64,000 nucleotides of DNA from Bradyrhizobium sp. Ai1a-2. GTDB lineage: Bacteria > Pseudomonadota > Alphaproteobacteria > Rhizobiales > Xanthobacteraceae. Below the pieces are notes generated by a model. That model had not been told where the DNA came from. It searched no databases and saw only the letters and a list, made by a program, of their open reading frames with translations. Location of the stretch: contig NZ_AUEZ01000003.1 in the NCBI RefSeq assembly GCF_000426245.1, positions 62,001-126,000 of the forward strand, given 5' to 3'. Positions 17,266-25,900 of the stretch are shown here, piece after piece. The position numbers were made by a program, and so were the translations under genes. The stretch's first letter is position 1. Each line of letters opens with the position of its first letter.

Positions 17266-18387
17266 ATGTCGCATCACCTGCTGAAGGCCATCGACGCCAT
17301 CTATCACTCCGCGGCGGAACCGTCGCACTGGCCGGTGGCCCTGCAGGCCATTGCCGATTGCCTCGAAGATGTCGGCGCGATTCTGCTGTACGGCCGGGAT
17401 GATGGAAGTTTTGGCGCCATTCAATCCGCGTCGCTCGATGCGATCGCGGAAGAATACATGCGCGAGTGGACTTTTCGGGATATCCGCGCGATCCGCGCGC
17501 GCGAGCGCGGCTATTTCTTCAATCGTGATGTCGTGACCGATCGCGACGTCGTCTCCGAAGAGGACATGGTCACGGACCCGTTCTATTCCGTGCTGCTTCG
17601 GAAACACGGCCTGAAATATTTCGCCGCCGCAACGGTCTCGCCGGATGCAAAGATCGAGGTGGCGATGAGCATTCAGCGCGCGAGCGGCAAGCCGGTCTAC
17701 AGCGACGCCGAGCTCGATCTCGTGGCCGAGCTCGGCCGCCACGTCGAGCGGTCGCTCCGCCTTGGCATTCGCCTGATGGACTCGGAACTGAGCAAGCTTG
17801 GCCTCGGCGCCGCGCTGGCGCGGTTGGGAACCGGGGTCTTCGTGCTGGATTCAGTCGGCCGCGTGATCTTTTCCAATCCCAAGGCGGAATCGCTGCTCGG
17901 CGATGGTCTCGAGATCGTGGAGGAGAAGCTGGCCGCTGGATCGTTGGCGCTCAATTCGCCGGCCTCGGCGGCGATGAAACGTCTCGCGGCGTATCGCGCC
18001 GAGGATCTCCTGGCGGGCGAAAAGCCGATCATCGTGCACCGGCGGACGTCGGGGCGGCCGCTTGCGCTCTATGTCCTGCCGGTCTCGATGGCGGCCAACA
18101 GCATCAACCAGTTCCTGACCCAGGCCAGGCTGCTCGTGCTGGTCGTCGACCCCGACAACAACAGCCCGCCCGACCCGTCGCTGATCCGTGATGTGCTAGG
18201 GCTGACGCTGGGCGAGGCGAGGGTGACGGCGCTGGTGGGCACCGGCCAGTCGCCGCGCGATGCCGCTGACAAGCTCGGCATCACCGAGGAGAGCGCCCGG
18301 ACCATCCTCAAGCGCGTATTCTCGAAGGTGGGCGTGTCCAGGCAGGGCGAACTCGCCGCATTGTTGGCGCGGCTGGTACTCAGATAA
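17266..18387 (+). CDS. LuxR-type helix-turn-helix regulator
   Basis: The ATG at 17266 (MSHHLLKAIDAIYHSAAEPS) is preferred; a TTG four codons earlier is possible. The 373-residue protein has a long N-terminal sensor region, PAS-like around residues 180-290 (GTGVFVLDSVGRVIFSNPKA). Its C-terminal LuxR/GerE DNA-binding domain reads LGLTLGEARVTALVGTGQSP, then AADKLGITEESARTILKRVF. There is no receiver domain and no autoinducer-domain signature I can recognise. No obvious target operon is adjacent. Length and architecture match uncharacterised LuxR-type proteins common in Bradyrhizobium. Confidence 0.85.
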   Translation: MSHHLLKAIDAIYHSAAEPSHWPVALQAIADCLEDVGAILLYGRDDGSFGAIQSASLDAIAEEYMREWTFRDIRAIRARERGYFFNRDVVTDRDVVSEEDMVTDPFYSVLLRKHGLKYFAAATVSPDAKIEVAMSIQRASGKPVYSDAELDLVAELGRHVERSLRLGIRLMDSELSKLGLGAALARLGTGVFVLDSVGRVIFSNPKAESLLGDGLEIVEEKLAAGSLALNSPASAAMKRLAAYRAEDLLAGEKPIIVHRRTSGRPLALYVLPVSMAANSINQFLTQARLLVLVVDPDNNSPPDPSLIRDVLGLTLGEARVTALVGTGQSPRDAADKLGITEESARTILKRVFSKVGVSRQGELAALLARLVLR

Positions 18388-18706
18388 CGCTGCCCGCGCA
18401 AGGCGCGGCAGACCGGCCATATCACCGTCGAATCCCAGAGAAAATCAGCGGACAGTTCCCATTTGGGGAATGTCGGCGCGCCCGCGACCGGTGAAGACAT
18501 CACGCCGAACGACGGTCGGATGAGGCAGAGCGCGATCCAACACCTCGTCTCCGACGATTGCAACGAAACCAGGCTTGTGGGAATTGGCGCGCCCGGGTTT
18601 TGCTCGGGGCGTGGTTGGCGGGGCCAAACCACGCGGCGGCATTGATCTTCGCCGCTCGCGTCAGCTTCCGCCCCCTTTGTTCTAGGGCCGCTGACGGCGG
18701 TTAATT
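18388..18706. other. Intergenic stretch without a recognised gene
   Basis: Frames exist on both strands but their compositions are not protein-like and none has a convincing ribosome-binding site. The stretch includes a short GC-rich symmetrical piece near 18598-18640. It may be an old degenerate sequence. Confidence 0.4.
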
Positions 18707-18847
18707 TCAGCGGCAGGACATTCCAGCTTCCATCTCGCCCCAGAAGCCGCACTGTGTGGCGGGCTTCGCGTGCAGCTCATTCCGGAGTATCAGAAGGCTT
18801 GCCCCGACCAGAAGGGCGGCCGAGAGCGTGACAAGTAGTTTACGCAT
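18707..18847 (-). CDS. Very small exported protein, hypothetical
   Basis: The 46-residue product starts MRKLLVTLSAALLVGASLLI at 18847, a good signal peptide or anchor. A short mature part follows with two Cys (CGFWGEMEAGMSC). Small exported Cys-pair proteins of this kind are frequent in Bradyrhizobium. The start is supported by GGAA upstream. Function is unknown. Confidence 0.5.
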   Translation of the reverse strand: MRKLLVTLSAALLVGASLLILRNELHAKPATQCGFWGEMEAGMSCR

Positions 18848-19003
18848 CGAGTTCCAGTGATTCGTGGACGGGATTCTGGGAGCCTTAAGGCATGGCGGCG
18901 GCGCCAGCAAGGCGCAACGCGCAGGCCTGCCAATCTCCACACCCGCCCACGAGCGGGTAACATCATGCCGCTTGATTGCAAGTTGGCATGGCGCAAACAG
19001 TAA

Positions 19004-19270
19004 CTACGCCGCTACCGTCAGTTGTCCCAGCCGCTCCTTCAGCGCCCGGATGGTCGATTTGAGATTGTCCCGGCGCGTCGAAAGGGTTCTGGCGAGCAAC
19101 GGATACCGCGGATCCGCGGCGTTGCTGACCCTTCCGGCGGCTTCTTCTGTCGCGATATCGCAATCGAGGATACGGACGGACCTTTGCAGATCCTCCAGCA
19201 TCGTCTGGATGACGAGGACGTCACGTAACGCAGTGATGCTGGAATTCCCAGTCTGAGACGCGGCACCCAT
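19004..19270 (-). CDS. Hypothetical 88-residue helical protein
   Basis: The ATG at 19270 has GGGAG at nine bases and is preferred over 19276 and the TTG at 19294. The product is mainly helical (ITALRDVLVIQTMLEDLQRS, then a second helix with STRRDNLKSTIRALKERLGQ). It has no signal peptide. No family is recognised. A shared QTML segment is noted in the frame at 20148-20375. Confidence 0.55.
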   Translation of the reverse strand: MGAASQTGNSSITALRDVLVIQTMLEDLQRSVRILDCDIATEEAAGRVSNAADPRYPLLARTLSTRRDNLKSTIRALKERLGQLTVAA

Positions 19271-19769
19271 GGGCATTGCTCCCGCTTGATCCAACTCGGT
19301 GCAGCCCCATCGAGGACTGCGGTGTCGGACCAGCGATTAGCAAGACCTTTGCCAAATCCGGCAATCGAGGATTAACCATGCCGGCGTGCCGCCTGCCTCT
19401 CCGGCGGTCGCGGGAGCCGCGCAGCAGAGCGTTCGGAGGCTGGCGGTCCGAGCCCCAGACTCGTGAAACGGCCCCAGGTGCGCTGGGGCCGCCAACCTTG
19501 GAGGTTTTCCTCCGGCCGGTGGGGGTAGGGGGCGTTCGACCGGAGGCTAGGATTCGACTCTGGCCCCACGGTTTCGTTCCTCGGCGTGGCCGGGACGATG
19601 GTTTTACGGGTCCGTGGACCGCGTTGCCCTTCGCGGATCGACCAACGCTGTCCGGGAAACGGGCTTGGGAGAGAATTTCGAATCGCCTGATGATCCGGCG
19701 AGGGCCTAATCGTCTAAAGTGCGCCGTCTGCTTTGCTCTGAAATGCGGACAGTCCCGGCACGCCGGACA
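19271..19769. other. Intergenic region, about 0.5 kb, no gene recognised
   Basis: Long frames cross this GC-rich stretch but read as low-complexity Arg/Pro sequence. It contains a strong hairpin at 19470-19490. A structured RNA cannot be excluded, but I recognise none. Confidence 0.4.
19470..19490. terminator. Strong GC hairpin
   Basis: GGCCCCAG (19470-19477) and CTGGGGCC (19483-19490) form a perfect 8-bp stem with a 5-base loop. No T-run follows, so termination is uncertain. Confidence 0.35.
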
Positions 19770-20108
19770 CTATCCGCTGGAGCGCGCCAGGCGCTCGGCG
19801 ATCCGGCTCTTTTTCCGAACCTTGATTCTGAAATCGTCGATCCGTTTGCCCAACCTGAGCTGCGCGATCAACCACCGCGGCTTCTTGCCTCGACCAGCCC
19901 AGGTTTCTGTGGGTTGATCAGGATTGCGGTATTTGGGCCGCACCTCGGGATATGGCCGGCGCGCCGCAGCTGGAGCCCGGAGCTTCTTCAGACGATCTTC
20001 CAACCGCGCCTTCATCAACTGAATTTTGCGGCGCAGGACGTCAGAAAGTTCGAGATGCAGCGTCCACAGGTTGTCCGAGCTCATCCGCTTGAGTTCAGCT
20101 CGTTTCAT
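19770..20108 (-). CDS. H-NS-family nucleoid protein
   Basis: This 112-residue protein has an N-terminal helical oligomerisation segment (MSSDNLWTLHLELSDVLRRK). Its C-terminal H-NS DNA-binding core reads YRNPDQPTETWAGRGKKPRW (residues about 60-79), with the AGRGKKP loop that inserts in the minor groove of AT-rich DNA. The family silences acquired or AT-rich genes. The Lys/Arg-rich tail after the core is longer than usual. It lies among small orphan genes in a locally AT-richer stretch. Confidence 0.87.
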   Translation of the reverse strand: MKRAELKRMSSDNLWTLHLELSDVLRRKIQLMKARLEDRLKKLRAPAAARRPYPEVRPKYRNPDQPTETWAGRGKKPRWLIAQLRLGKRIDDFRIKVRKKSRIAERLARSSG

Positions 20109-20147
20109 GACAATAACTCCATCACGATCCCAGCTTATGATCGTTCA

Positions 20148-20375
20148 TTATCCATCCACGCCCGCTGGGGCGGGCTGCGACAAAACGTGCCTCGACAATG
20201 ACGATTCCGTGTAAGCGTGCAGCATCGTCTGCAAGACGAATTGATGATCAAATTCGTACCTTGTGCTCTGTGCAGCCACAGCCACGTCGCGCAATTGTGC
20301 GAGGAAGTGAGCATCGGTATCAATCGAGATGGCCGCTGCGCCATCCCTCAAGGTCCTGATGCTCCGCGATGGCAC
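20148..20375 (-). CDS. Doubtful small ORF
   Basis: A 75-codon frame reads as soluble helical protein (AISIDTDAHFLAQLRDVAVA, then FVLQTMLHAYTESSL). It shares QTML and matching DNA (CAGCATCGTCTG on the plus strand) with the 19004-19270 gene, which hints at a diverged relative. Against it, no Shine-Dalgarno precedes the ATG, and the start overlaps the divergent phosphatase gene. It may equally be the promoter region of that gene. Confidence 0.25.
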   Translation of the reverse strand: MPSRSIRTLRDGAAAISIDTDAHFLAQLRDVAVAAQSTRYEFDHQFVLQTMLHAYTESSLSRHVLSQPAPAGVDG

Positions 20376-20818
20376 GTCATTTGTTATTCCTCTGCACGGG
20401 CAACTACTACCGCAGTCGGTATGCAGAAGAGCTATTCAATCACCGCGCAGGGCTGGCCGGCCTGAACTGGCGCGCCTTTTCCAGAGGGGCCGCGGAAAGG
20501 GGATCGCCCAACAACGTCGGCCCCATGTCGCTTTTTGCCCTGGAAGGTCTCCAGGCCAAGGGCATCCCGCCGGCCGGAAACTTGCGGTACCCTCAACCCT
20601 GTATTCTGCCTGACCTCGAGAGCGCGGATATCATCATCGCGCTGAAGGAAGCAGAGCACCGGCCTCTTATCGAGCGGCGTTTCCCGGAGATGTCGGGTCG
20701 GGTGAGATACTGGCACGTGGACGATATCGACGTCGCCAAGCCTGCCATTGCCTTGGCCTTGATCGACCAACTGGTCGAAGATCTATTGACGTCGCTTTCG
20801 GACGCTCGGGTGTCCTAA
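20369..20818 (+). CDS. Low-molecular-weight phosphatase-family protein
   Basis: The 149-residue product opens MARHLLFLCTGNYYRSRYAE. It contains the CX5R(S/T) P-loop of LMW protein tyrosine phosphatases and arsenate reductases, with nucleophile Cys9 and Arg15. Near the C-terminus, RYWHVDDIDVAKPA supplies a candidate general-acid Asp, but the usual DP motif is changed to DD. It should act on phosphotyrosine or a small phosphoester in the cytoplasm. No tyrosine kinase, exopolysaccharide or ars gene is adjacent, so the substrate is open. Confidence 0.78.
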   Translation: MARHLLFLCTGNYYRSRYAEELFNHRAGLAGLNWRAFSRGAAERGSPNNVGPMSLFALEGLQAKGIPPAGNLRYPQPCILPDLESADIIIALKEAEHRPLIERRFPEMSGRVRYWHVDDIDVAKPAIALALIDQLVEDLLTSLSDARVS

Positions 20819-20956
20819 AGCTGAGCACGTGCGTTTTGGCCACCCGCTCAGCGGGTTCGACGCTGGCGTTATATTTGTCACTAAACAATGGGCGTGGCCG
20901 TCGTCCGAAGGCGGCCAAACGGAGATGAGGCCGCTGGCCCGCGCGGGTGCGGACGG

Positions 20957-21160
20957 TTAATGCGCGGTCCGCTTGGCCTTGGTTGTTTTCTCCTGCCGGT
21001 AAGCTTTGAACTGAGCCAAGATCTGCTGAGGATCCGGCTTTTCCGCTTGCCTAACCTGCTCTCTCAGCCACTCCAATTCGGCGAGCTGTTCGAGCAAATC
21101 TGGTGAAAATAACTCTAGTAATGAACGTCGTTTCCTGGAAATCCGGAGCCTCTGCCGCAC
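20957..21160 (-). CDS. Hypothetical 67-residue protein, GTG start
   Basis: The start is a GTG at 21160 preceded by AGGAG at eight bases, a strong site that argues for a real gene. The product is helical and charged (LLELFSPDLLEQLAELEWLR, then a Gln/Lys-rich tail ending TTKAKRTAH). It has no signal peptide. No family is recognised. Confidence 0.5.
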   Translation of the reverse strand: MRQRLRISRKRRSLLELFSPDLLEQLAELEWLREQVRQAEKPDPQQILAQFKAYRQEKTTKAKRTAH

Positions 21161-21530
21161 TTACGCAACTCCTATAAGCACGCGTGCATTCTCTGAATAC
21201 CTCCTTACGCTGAGCTGTGATCGCGATATATCCGGGAAACCACGGCCACTACCTAAGGATGAGCTTCGACGGTTGAGCGACCGGATAACTTCGGAGCGAC
21301 CGGGCTGATCTTCTTGCGTGGTAGCCCAGCTTTTGATTCCGGCGGGAGCGCGGTTGGCATGCCACCAGCGCTGCGTTTCCCTGTGAGAAATCAGTCCGGC
21401 AATTTGGCGCCGCAAGCGGCGTCAAATGGCGGCTTTCGTCCGCATCTTTTCCAAGCGGTTGGTGAATGCTGCCGCACGGAGCGTGGTCAAAATTCCTTGC
21501 ATTTACAAGGGACTCTTGCTCGATCCGAGA
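21161..21530. other. Region downstream of tRNA-Arg, no gene recognised
   Basis: This 370-bp stretch lies on the 3' side of the minus-strand tRNA. tRNA 3' ends are common integration sites, but no integrase and no duplicated tRNA end could be found by eye. Frames in it are short and not protein-like. Confidence 0.4.
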
Positions 21531-21607
21531 TGGCGATCCCAGCAGGATTCGAACCTGCAACCCGCGGAGTAGAAATCCGCTACTCTATCCAGTTGAGCTA
21601 TGGGACC
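21531..21607 (-). tRNA. tRNA-Arg (anticodon UCU)
   Basis: On the minus strand the 77-base sequence starts GGTCCCATAGCTC and folds as a complete cloverleaf. The acceptor GGTCCCA pairs with TGGGATC, allowing one G-T pair. The anticodon stem GCGGA/TCCGC holds loop TTTCTAC, so the anticodon is TCT, reading AGA. The T arm contains GGTTCGAATCC. The 3' end GCCA is encoded. Confidence 0.95.
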
Positions 21608-22015
21608 GTCTTGGCGAGGCATCGGCCATCTGGCCTCTCAATAATATAATCATCGGCCTGTCGCCAGCATGGCAGATTGCAAAATAACAGTAAAAACATA
21701 AGGCTGGGATACCTACCGGGGCTCCGGCGGGCGCGGACCATCCGGGCCGCGGGATGCGACCCACCCAGGGCGAACTGACAGGGCCGAATCGCTGCGTCGA
21801 CCCATTTGCTGGAAATGGCGCCCGGACATCAAGGCCGGTCTGCTGCCCCAGCTCCAGGCGTCACTGTGAAGCCTGAGTGCCCGAGGCCCGACTGGCTATG
21901 CTCGGATGGCGCAGGTGAGGAGCGCGACCGTAATTCGCACCCGGCCGAATTTGTTTCCAAATGTTTCTGGCGGTAAGGAGGTAGGCGCAGCCGAGAAAAA
22001 GCTTGGGGAGCGTCG
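21608..22015. other. Region upstream of tRNA-Arg and the methyltransferase
   Basis: A 408-bp divergent spacer that should hold the tRNA promoter and that of the methyltransferase gene. The part next to the tRNA (21640-21700) is AT-rich. No gene is visible. Confidence 0.4.
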
Positions 22016-22675
22016 ATGACCTTGATCCAGAAACTGAAACGCAAGCTGTTTCCGCCCCGCGAAATCATCGAGGGCTATGAGAGCGAAGAGCTGGTCGAGA
22101 CGATCTTCCATAAGACCATCGCCTACGATCCCACCGGGGATTGGCCGCTCGTGGCCGGGATCAACTCAGTGCTTGATTTCGGAGGCGGCGCTGGCCTGCA
22201 TTACAAGCTCGCTCGCAAGCAGGCACCGGACATCCGCTGGGCGGTGGTGGAAACGCCGGCCATGGTGCGCCGGGCTCGTCAGTTGGCGACCAATCGGCTG
22301 ATGTTCTTTTGCGATATCCGCGAAGCCGCTGACTGGCTCGGAGAGATCGAGCTGATGCACTCGAACGGCGCCATCCAATACGTTCCGGAAGCAATTGAGA
22401 CCATCGGGACTTTGTGCGCCACGCGGCCGGCCGCGATGACATGGTATCGGGTGCCGATCAGCGACGCCGATGCCAGAGCAGAGGTGCAGACATCCTTCCT
22501 CAGCGACAACGGACCGGGAGCGCTGCCGACGTCGAAGGACAAGCTCGTCAGGTACGCGCGGAGCTGGATTCCGGCGCAAGCATTCCTGGCTGCGCACCAG
22601 GGCTATCGCGTTGCCGAGCGCAGCCCGGATCCGCGCGAGCACGGTACCCAGCAGTTCCGCTTCGTTCGACACTAG
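22016..22675 (+). CDS. Putative SAM-dependent methyltransferase (TIGR04325-like)
   Basis: The ATG at 22016 follows GGGAG. The 219-residue protein contains a class I methyltransferase glycine loop (SVLDFGGGAGLHYKLARKQA, residues about 51-70), an acidic second strand (WAVVETPAMV) and a later strand ELMHSNGAIQYV. This pattern fits the TIGR04325 family of putative methyltransferases often found in polysaccharide loci. No polysaccharide gene is directly adjacent, and the acceptor is unknown. The N-terminus carries a basic amphipathic helix (LIQKLKRKLFPPREI). Confidence 0.75.
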   Translation: MTLIQKLKRKLFPPREIIEGYESEELVETIFHKTIAYDPTGDWPLVAGINSVLDFGGGAGLHYKLARKQAPDIRWAVVETPAMVRRARQLATNRLMFFCDIREAADWLGEIELMHSNGAIQYVPEAIETIGTLCATRPAAMTWYRVPISDADARAEVQTSFLSDNGPGALPTSKDKLVRYARSWIPAQAFLAAHQGYRVAERSPDPREHGTQQFRFVRH

Positions 22676-22944
22676 GGCGGCCGTCGATGTGAAAGATCCA
22701 GTTTTCCGCGCCCCGGTCCGAACCATTTTCTGACATCGGGCGACAAAGGCGTGCGGGTGGAGCGCGGGTTGCGGTCCACGGTCACCGCCTGCCGCACCGG
22801 CGCTTCGCCGGGCAGGCATAACGACTGGTTTGGCAATGCCTGTTTGCGACCTCTTCGCTACGTTGTTTCCGCGCCATCAGTCCGTCACCTTTTCGCGCAC
22901 TTTTATTCGTCACGCGGCCTTTGTCCGCGCCCGGGAGATCCGTC

Positions 22945-25900
22945 ATGATTGGTTTGGTTCGTGCCGCAGCTTTTTGCGCAGCGCTGGCGCTTGGCCTCGC
23001 GAGCGCGCAGGCGGCTGACAAGGCGTTCAAGCGCGACGACCTCGCCGATTCCGCGATCAAGCTGGAGGCGCAGATCAAGAGCGAGGCGGGGCCGGTCGCC
23101 AAGAGCACGGCGACGCTGAAGACCGATGCGGACGCTGCCTTCCGCCGCGCCGATTTCCGCACGGGGTTGCAGATCCTGGGGCAGATCGCCGCCACTACGC
23201 CGGAGGACAGCGGCAACTGGCTGCGGCTTGCCCGCACCATCTTCCAGATCCGCACGTCGACCACGACGGAGCAGACCTTCCTGCTCGAGCGTGCCTCGAC
23301 CGCCGCCTATATCGCCTACCAGCGTGCCGGCAACCAGGCGGAGGAGGCCGATGCGCTGGCCGTGCTCGGCCGGGCGCTGTCGGATCGCAAATTGTGGCGG
23401 CCGGCGCTCGATGCGCTGCGCATGTCGCTCGACATGCGCGAGGTCGCCGAGGTCCGCGGCCAGTATGAGAAGATGCGCGACGAGCACGGCTTCCGGCTGC
23501 TCGACTACAGCGTGGATTCCGATGGCGCTACGCCACGGGCCTGCTTCCAGTTCTCCGAGGAATTGGCCAAGCGCGTCGATTTCGCGCCGTTCGTGGCGCT
23601 TGCGGGCAACGACAAGCCGGCGCTCACCACCGAGGGCAAGCAGCTTTGCGTCGACGGGCTGAAGCACGGCGAGCGCTACAACATCAACCTGCGCGCCGGC
23701 CTGCCGTCGACCGTGAAAGAGGTGCTGCCGAAGTCGGCCGAGTTCAACATCTATGTCCGCGACCGCAAGCCCTTCGTACGCTTCACCGGCCGCGCCTATG
23801 TGCTGCCGCGCACTGGCCAGCGCGGCATCCCGGTCGTCAGCGTCAATACGCCGGCCGTGACCATCAGCGTGTTCCGCATCGGCGACCGCAACCTGATCAA
23901 CACGGTGATCGACAGCGACTTCCAGCGCACGCTGAGCAGCTATCAGCTCTCCGACCTCGGCGACCAGCGCGGGATGAAAGTCTGGTCCGGCGAGCTCGCG
24001 ACAGCCGCCACCCTGAACCAGGACGTTGTCACCGCTTTCCCGGTCGACCAGGCGCTCGGCGATCTGCAGCCCGGCGTCTACGTCATGACCGCCGCCGCCA
24101 AGGGAACGAGCAGCGACGATGATGGCACGCTGGCGACGCAATGGTTCATCGTCTCCGACATGGGGCTGACGGCATTCTCCGGCAATGACGGCATCCATGT
24201 CTTCGTCAATTCGTTGGCGTCCACCGAGCCGGTCGCCAAAGCCGAAGTAAAGCTGGTCGCCCGCAACAACGAGATCCTGGCCACGCGCAAGACCGACGAC
24301 ACCGGCCATGTGCTGTTCGAGGCCGGGCTGGCGCGGGGCGAAGGCGGGCTGTCGCCGGCGCTGCTCACCGTCATGAGCGAGAAGTCGGACTATGCGTTCC
24401 TGAGCCTGAAGAGCAACGCCTTCGACCTGACCGACCGCGGTGTCGCGGGTCGCGCGGTGCCCGCAGGCGCCGATGCCTTCGTCTATGCCGAGCGCGGCGT
24501 CTACCGCTCCAATGAGACCGTCTATCTCACCGCGCTTTTGCGGGACGGGCAGGGCAACGCCATGACCGGCGGACCGCTGACGCTCGTCATCGAACGCCCC
24601 GACGGCGTTGAATTCCGCCGCGCCGTGCTGCCCGACCAGGGTGCCGGCGGCCGGACCACGGCCGTCGCACTGAATTCGGCGGTGCCGACCGGCACCTGGC
24701 GGGTGCGCGCCTTCATCGATCCGAAGGGTTCTTCGGTCGGCGAGACCACCTTCATGGTCGAGGACTACATCCCCGAGCGGATCGAATTCGACCTGACGGC
24801 CAAGGACAAGGTCATCAAAGCTGAAGTTCCGGTGGAGCTTAAGGTCGACGGTCATTTCCTTTATGGCGCACCGGCGTCCGGGTTGCAGCTCGAGGGCGAC
24901 ATGCTGGTAACGTCGGCCGCCTCGGGACGTCCGGGCTATCCCGGCTACCAGTTCGGCGTCGCCGATGAGGAGAGCGCCAGCAACGAGCGCACCCCGATCG
25001 AGAATCTGCCGGAGTCGGACGCGAAGGGCACGGCCGTCTTCCCGGTGAGGCTGGAAAAGGCCCCGACCTCGACCCGGCCGCAGGAAGCGCAGATCTTCAT
25101 CCGCATGGCCGAGACCGGCGGCCGCTCGGTCGAGCGGAAGATCGTGCTCCCCGTGGCGCCGGCGAGTTCGCTGATCGGCGTCAAGCCGCTGTTCGGCGAC
25201 AAGAGCGTGGCTGAAGGCGACAAGGCCGAGTTCGACGTCGTGTTCGTCGACCCCGACGGCAGGCAGCTTGCACGCGACGGTCTGCGCTACGAACTGCTGA
25301 AGATCGAGTCGCGCTATCAATGGTACCGCCAGGGTTCGTCCTGGGACTATGAACCGCTGAAGTCGACCAGCCGCGTCGCCGATGGCGACGTCAGTCTCGT
25401 CGCCGACAAGCCGTCACGACTGTCGTTTGCGCCGCAGCCGGGCCGCTACCGCCTCGACGTCAAGTCGAACGATGCCGACGGGCCGCTGACCTCGGTGCAG
25501 TTCGACGTCGGCTGGTATTCTGACGGCAGCGCCGACACGCCGGACCTGTTGGAGACCTCGATCGACAAGCCGGAATACCAGTCCGGCGACACCATGGTGG
25601 TCTCGGTCAACGCCCGCTCGGCCGGCCGGCTGACCGTCAACGTGCTCGGCGATCGTCTCCTGACCACGCAAAGCATCGACGTCAAGGAAGGCACCCAGCA
25701 GGTCAGGCTCACGGTCGGTAAGGATTGGGGCACCGGCGCCTACGTGATGACGACCTTGCGCCGTCCGCTCGATACCGCCGCGCAGCGCATGCCGGGCCGC
25801 GCGATCGGCCTGAAATGGTTTGGCATCGACAAGAAGGCCCGCACGCTCGCGGTAACGCTCTCGCCGCCGCCACTGGTGCGGCCGGGCTCGGCGCTGAAGA

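Noticed and set aside
19500..19580. T-arm-like sequence (GAGTCGAATCC on the minus strand) suggesting a tRNA or tmRNA piece
   Set aside because: No acceptor or anticodon stem can be folded around it.
21161..22015. Integrative element at the tRNA-Arg gene
   Set aside because: No integrase, no transposase and no duplicated tRNA end were visible; only the weaker island-remnant suggestion is retained.
22903..25320. An 805-codon minus-strand frame opposite the macroglobulin
   Set aside because: Same antisense artefact; the macroglobulin frame has signal peptide and family sequence throughout.
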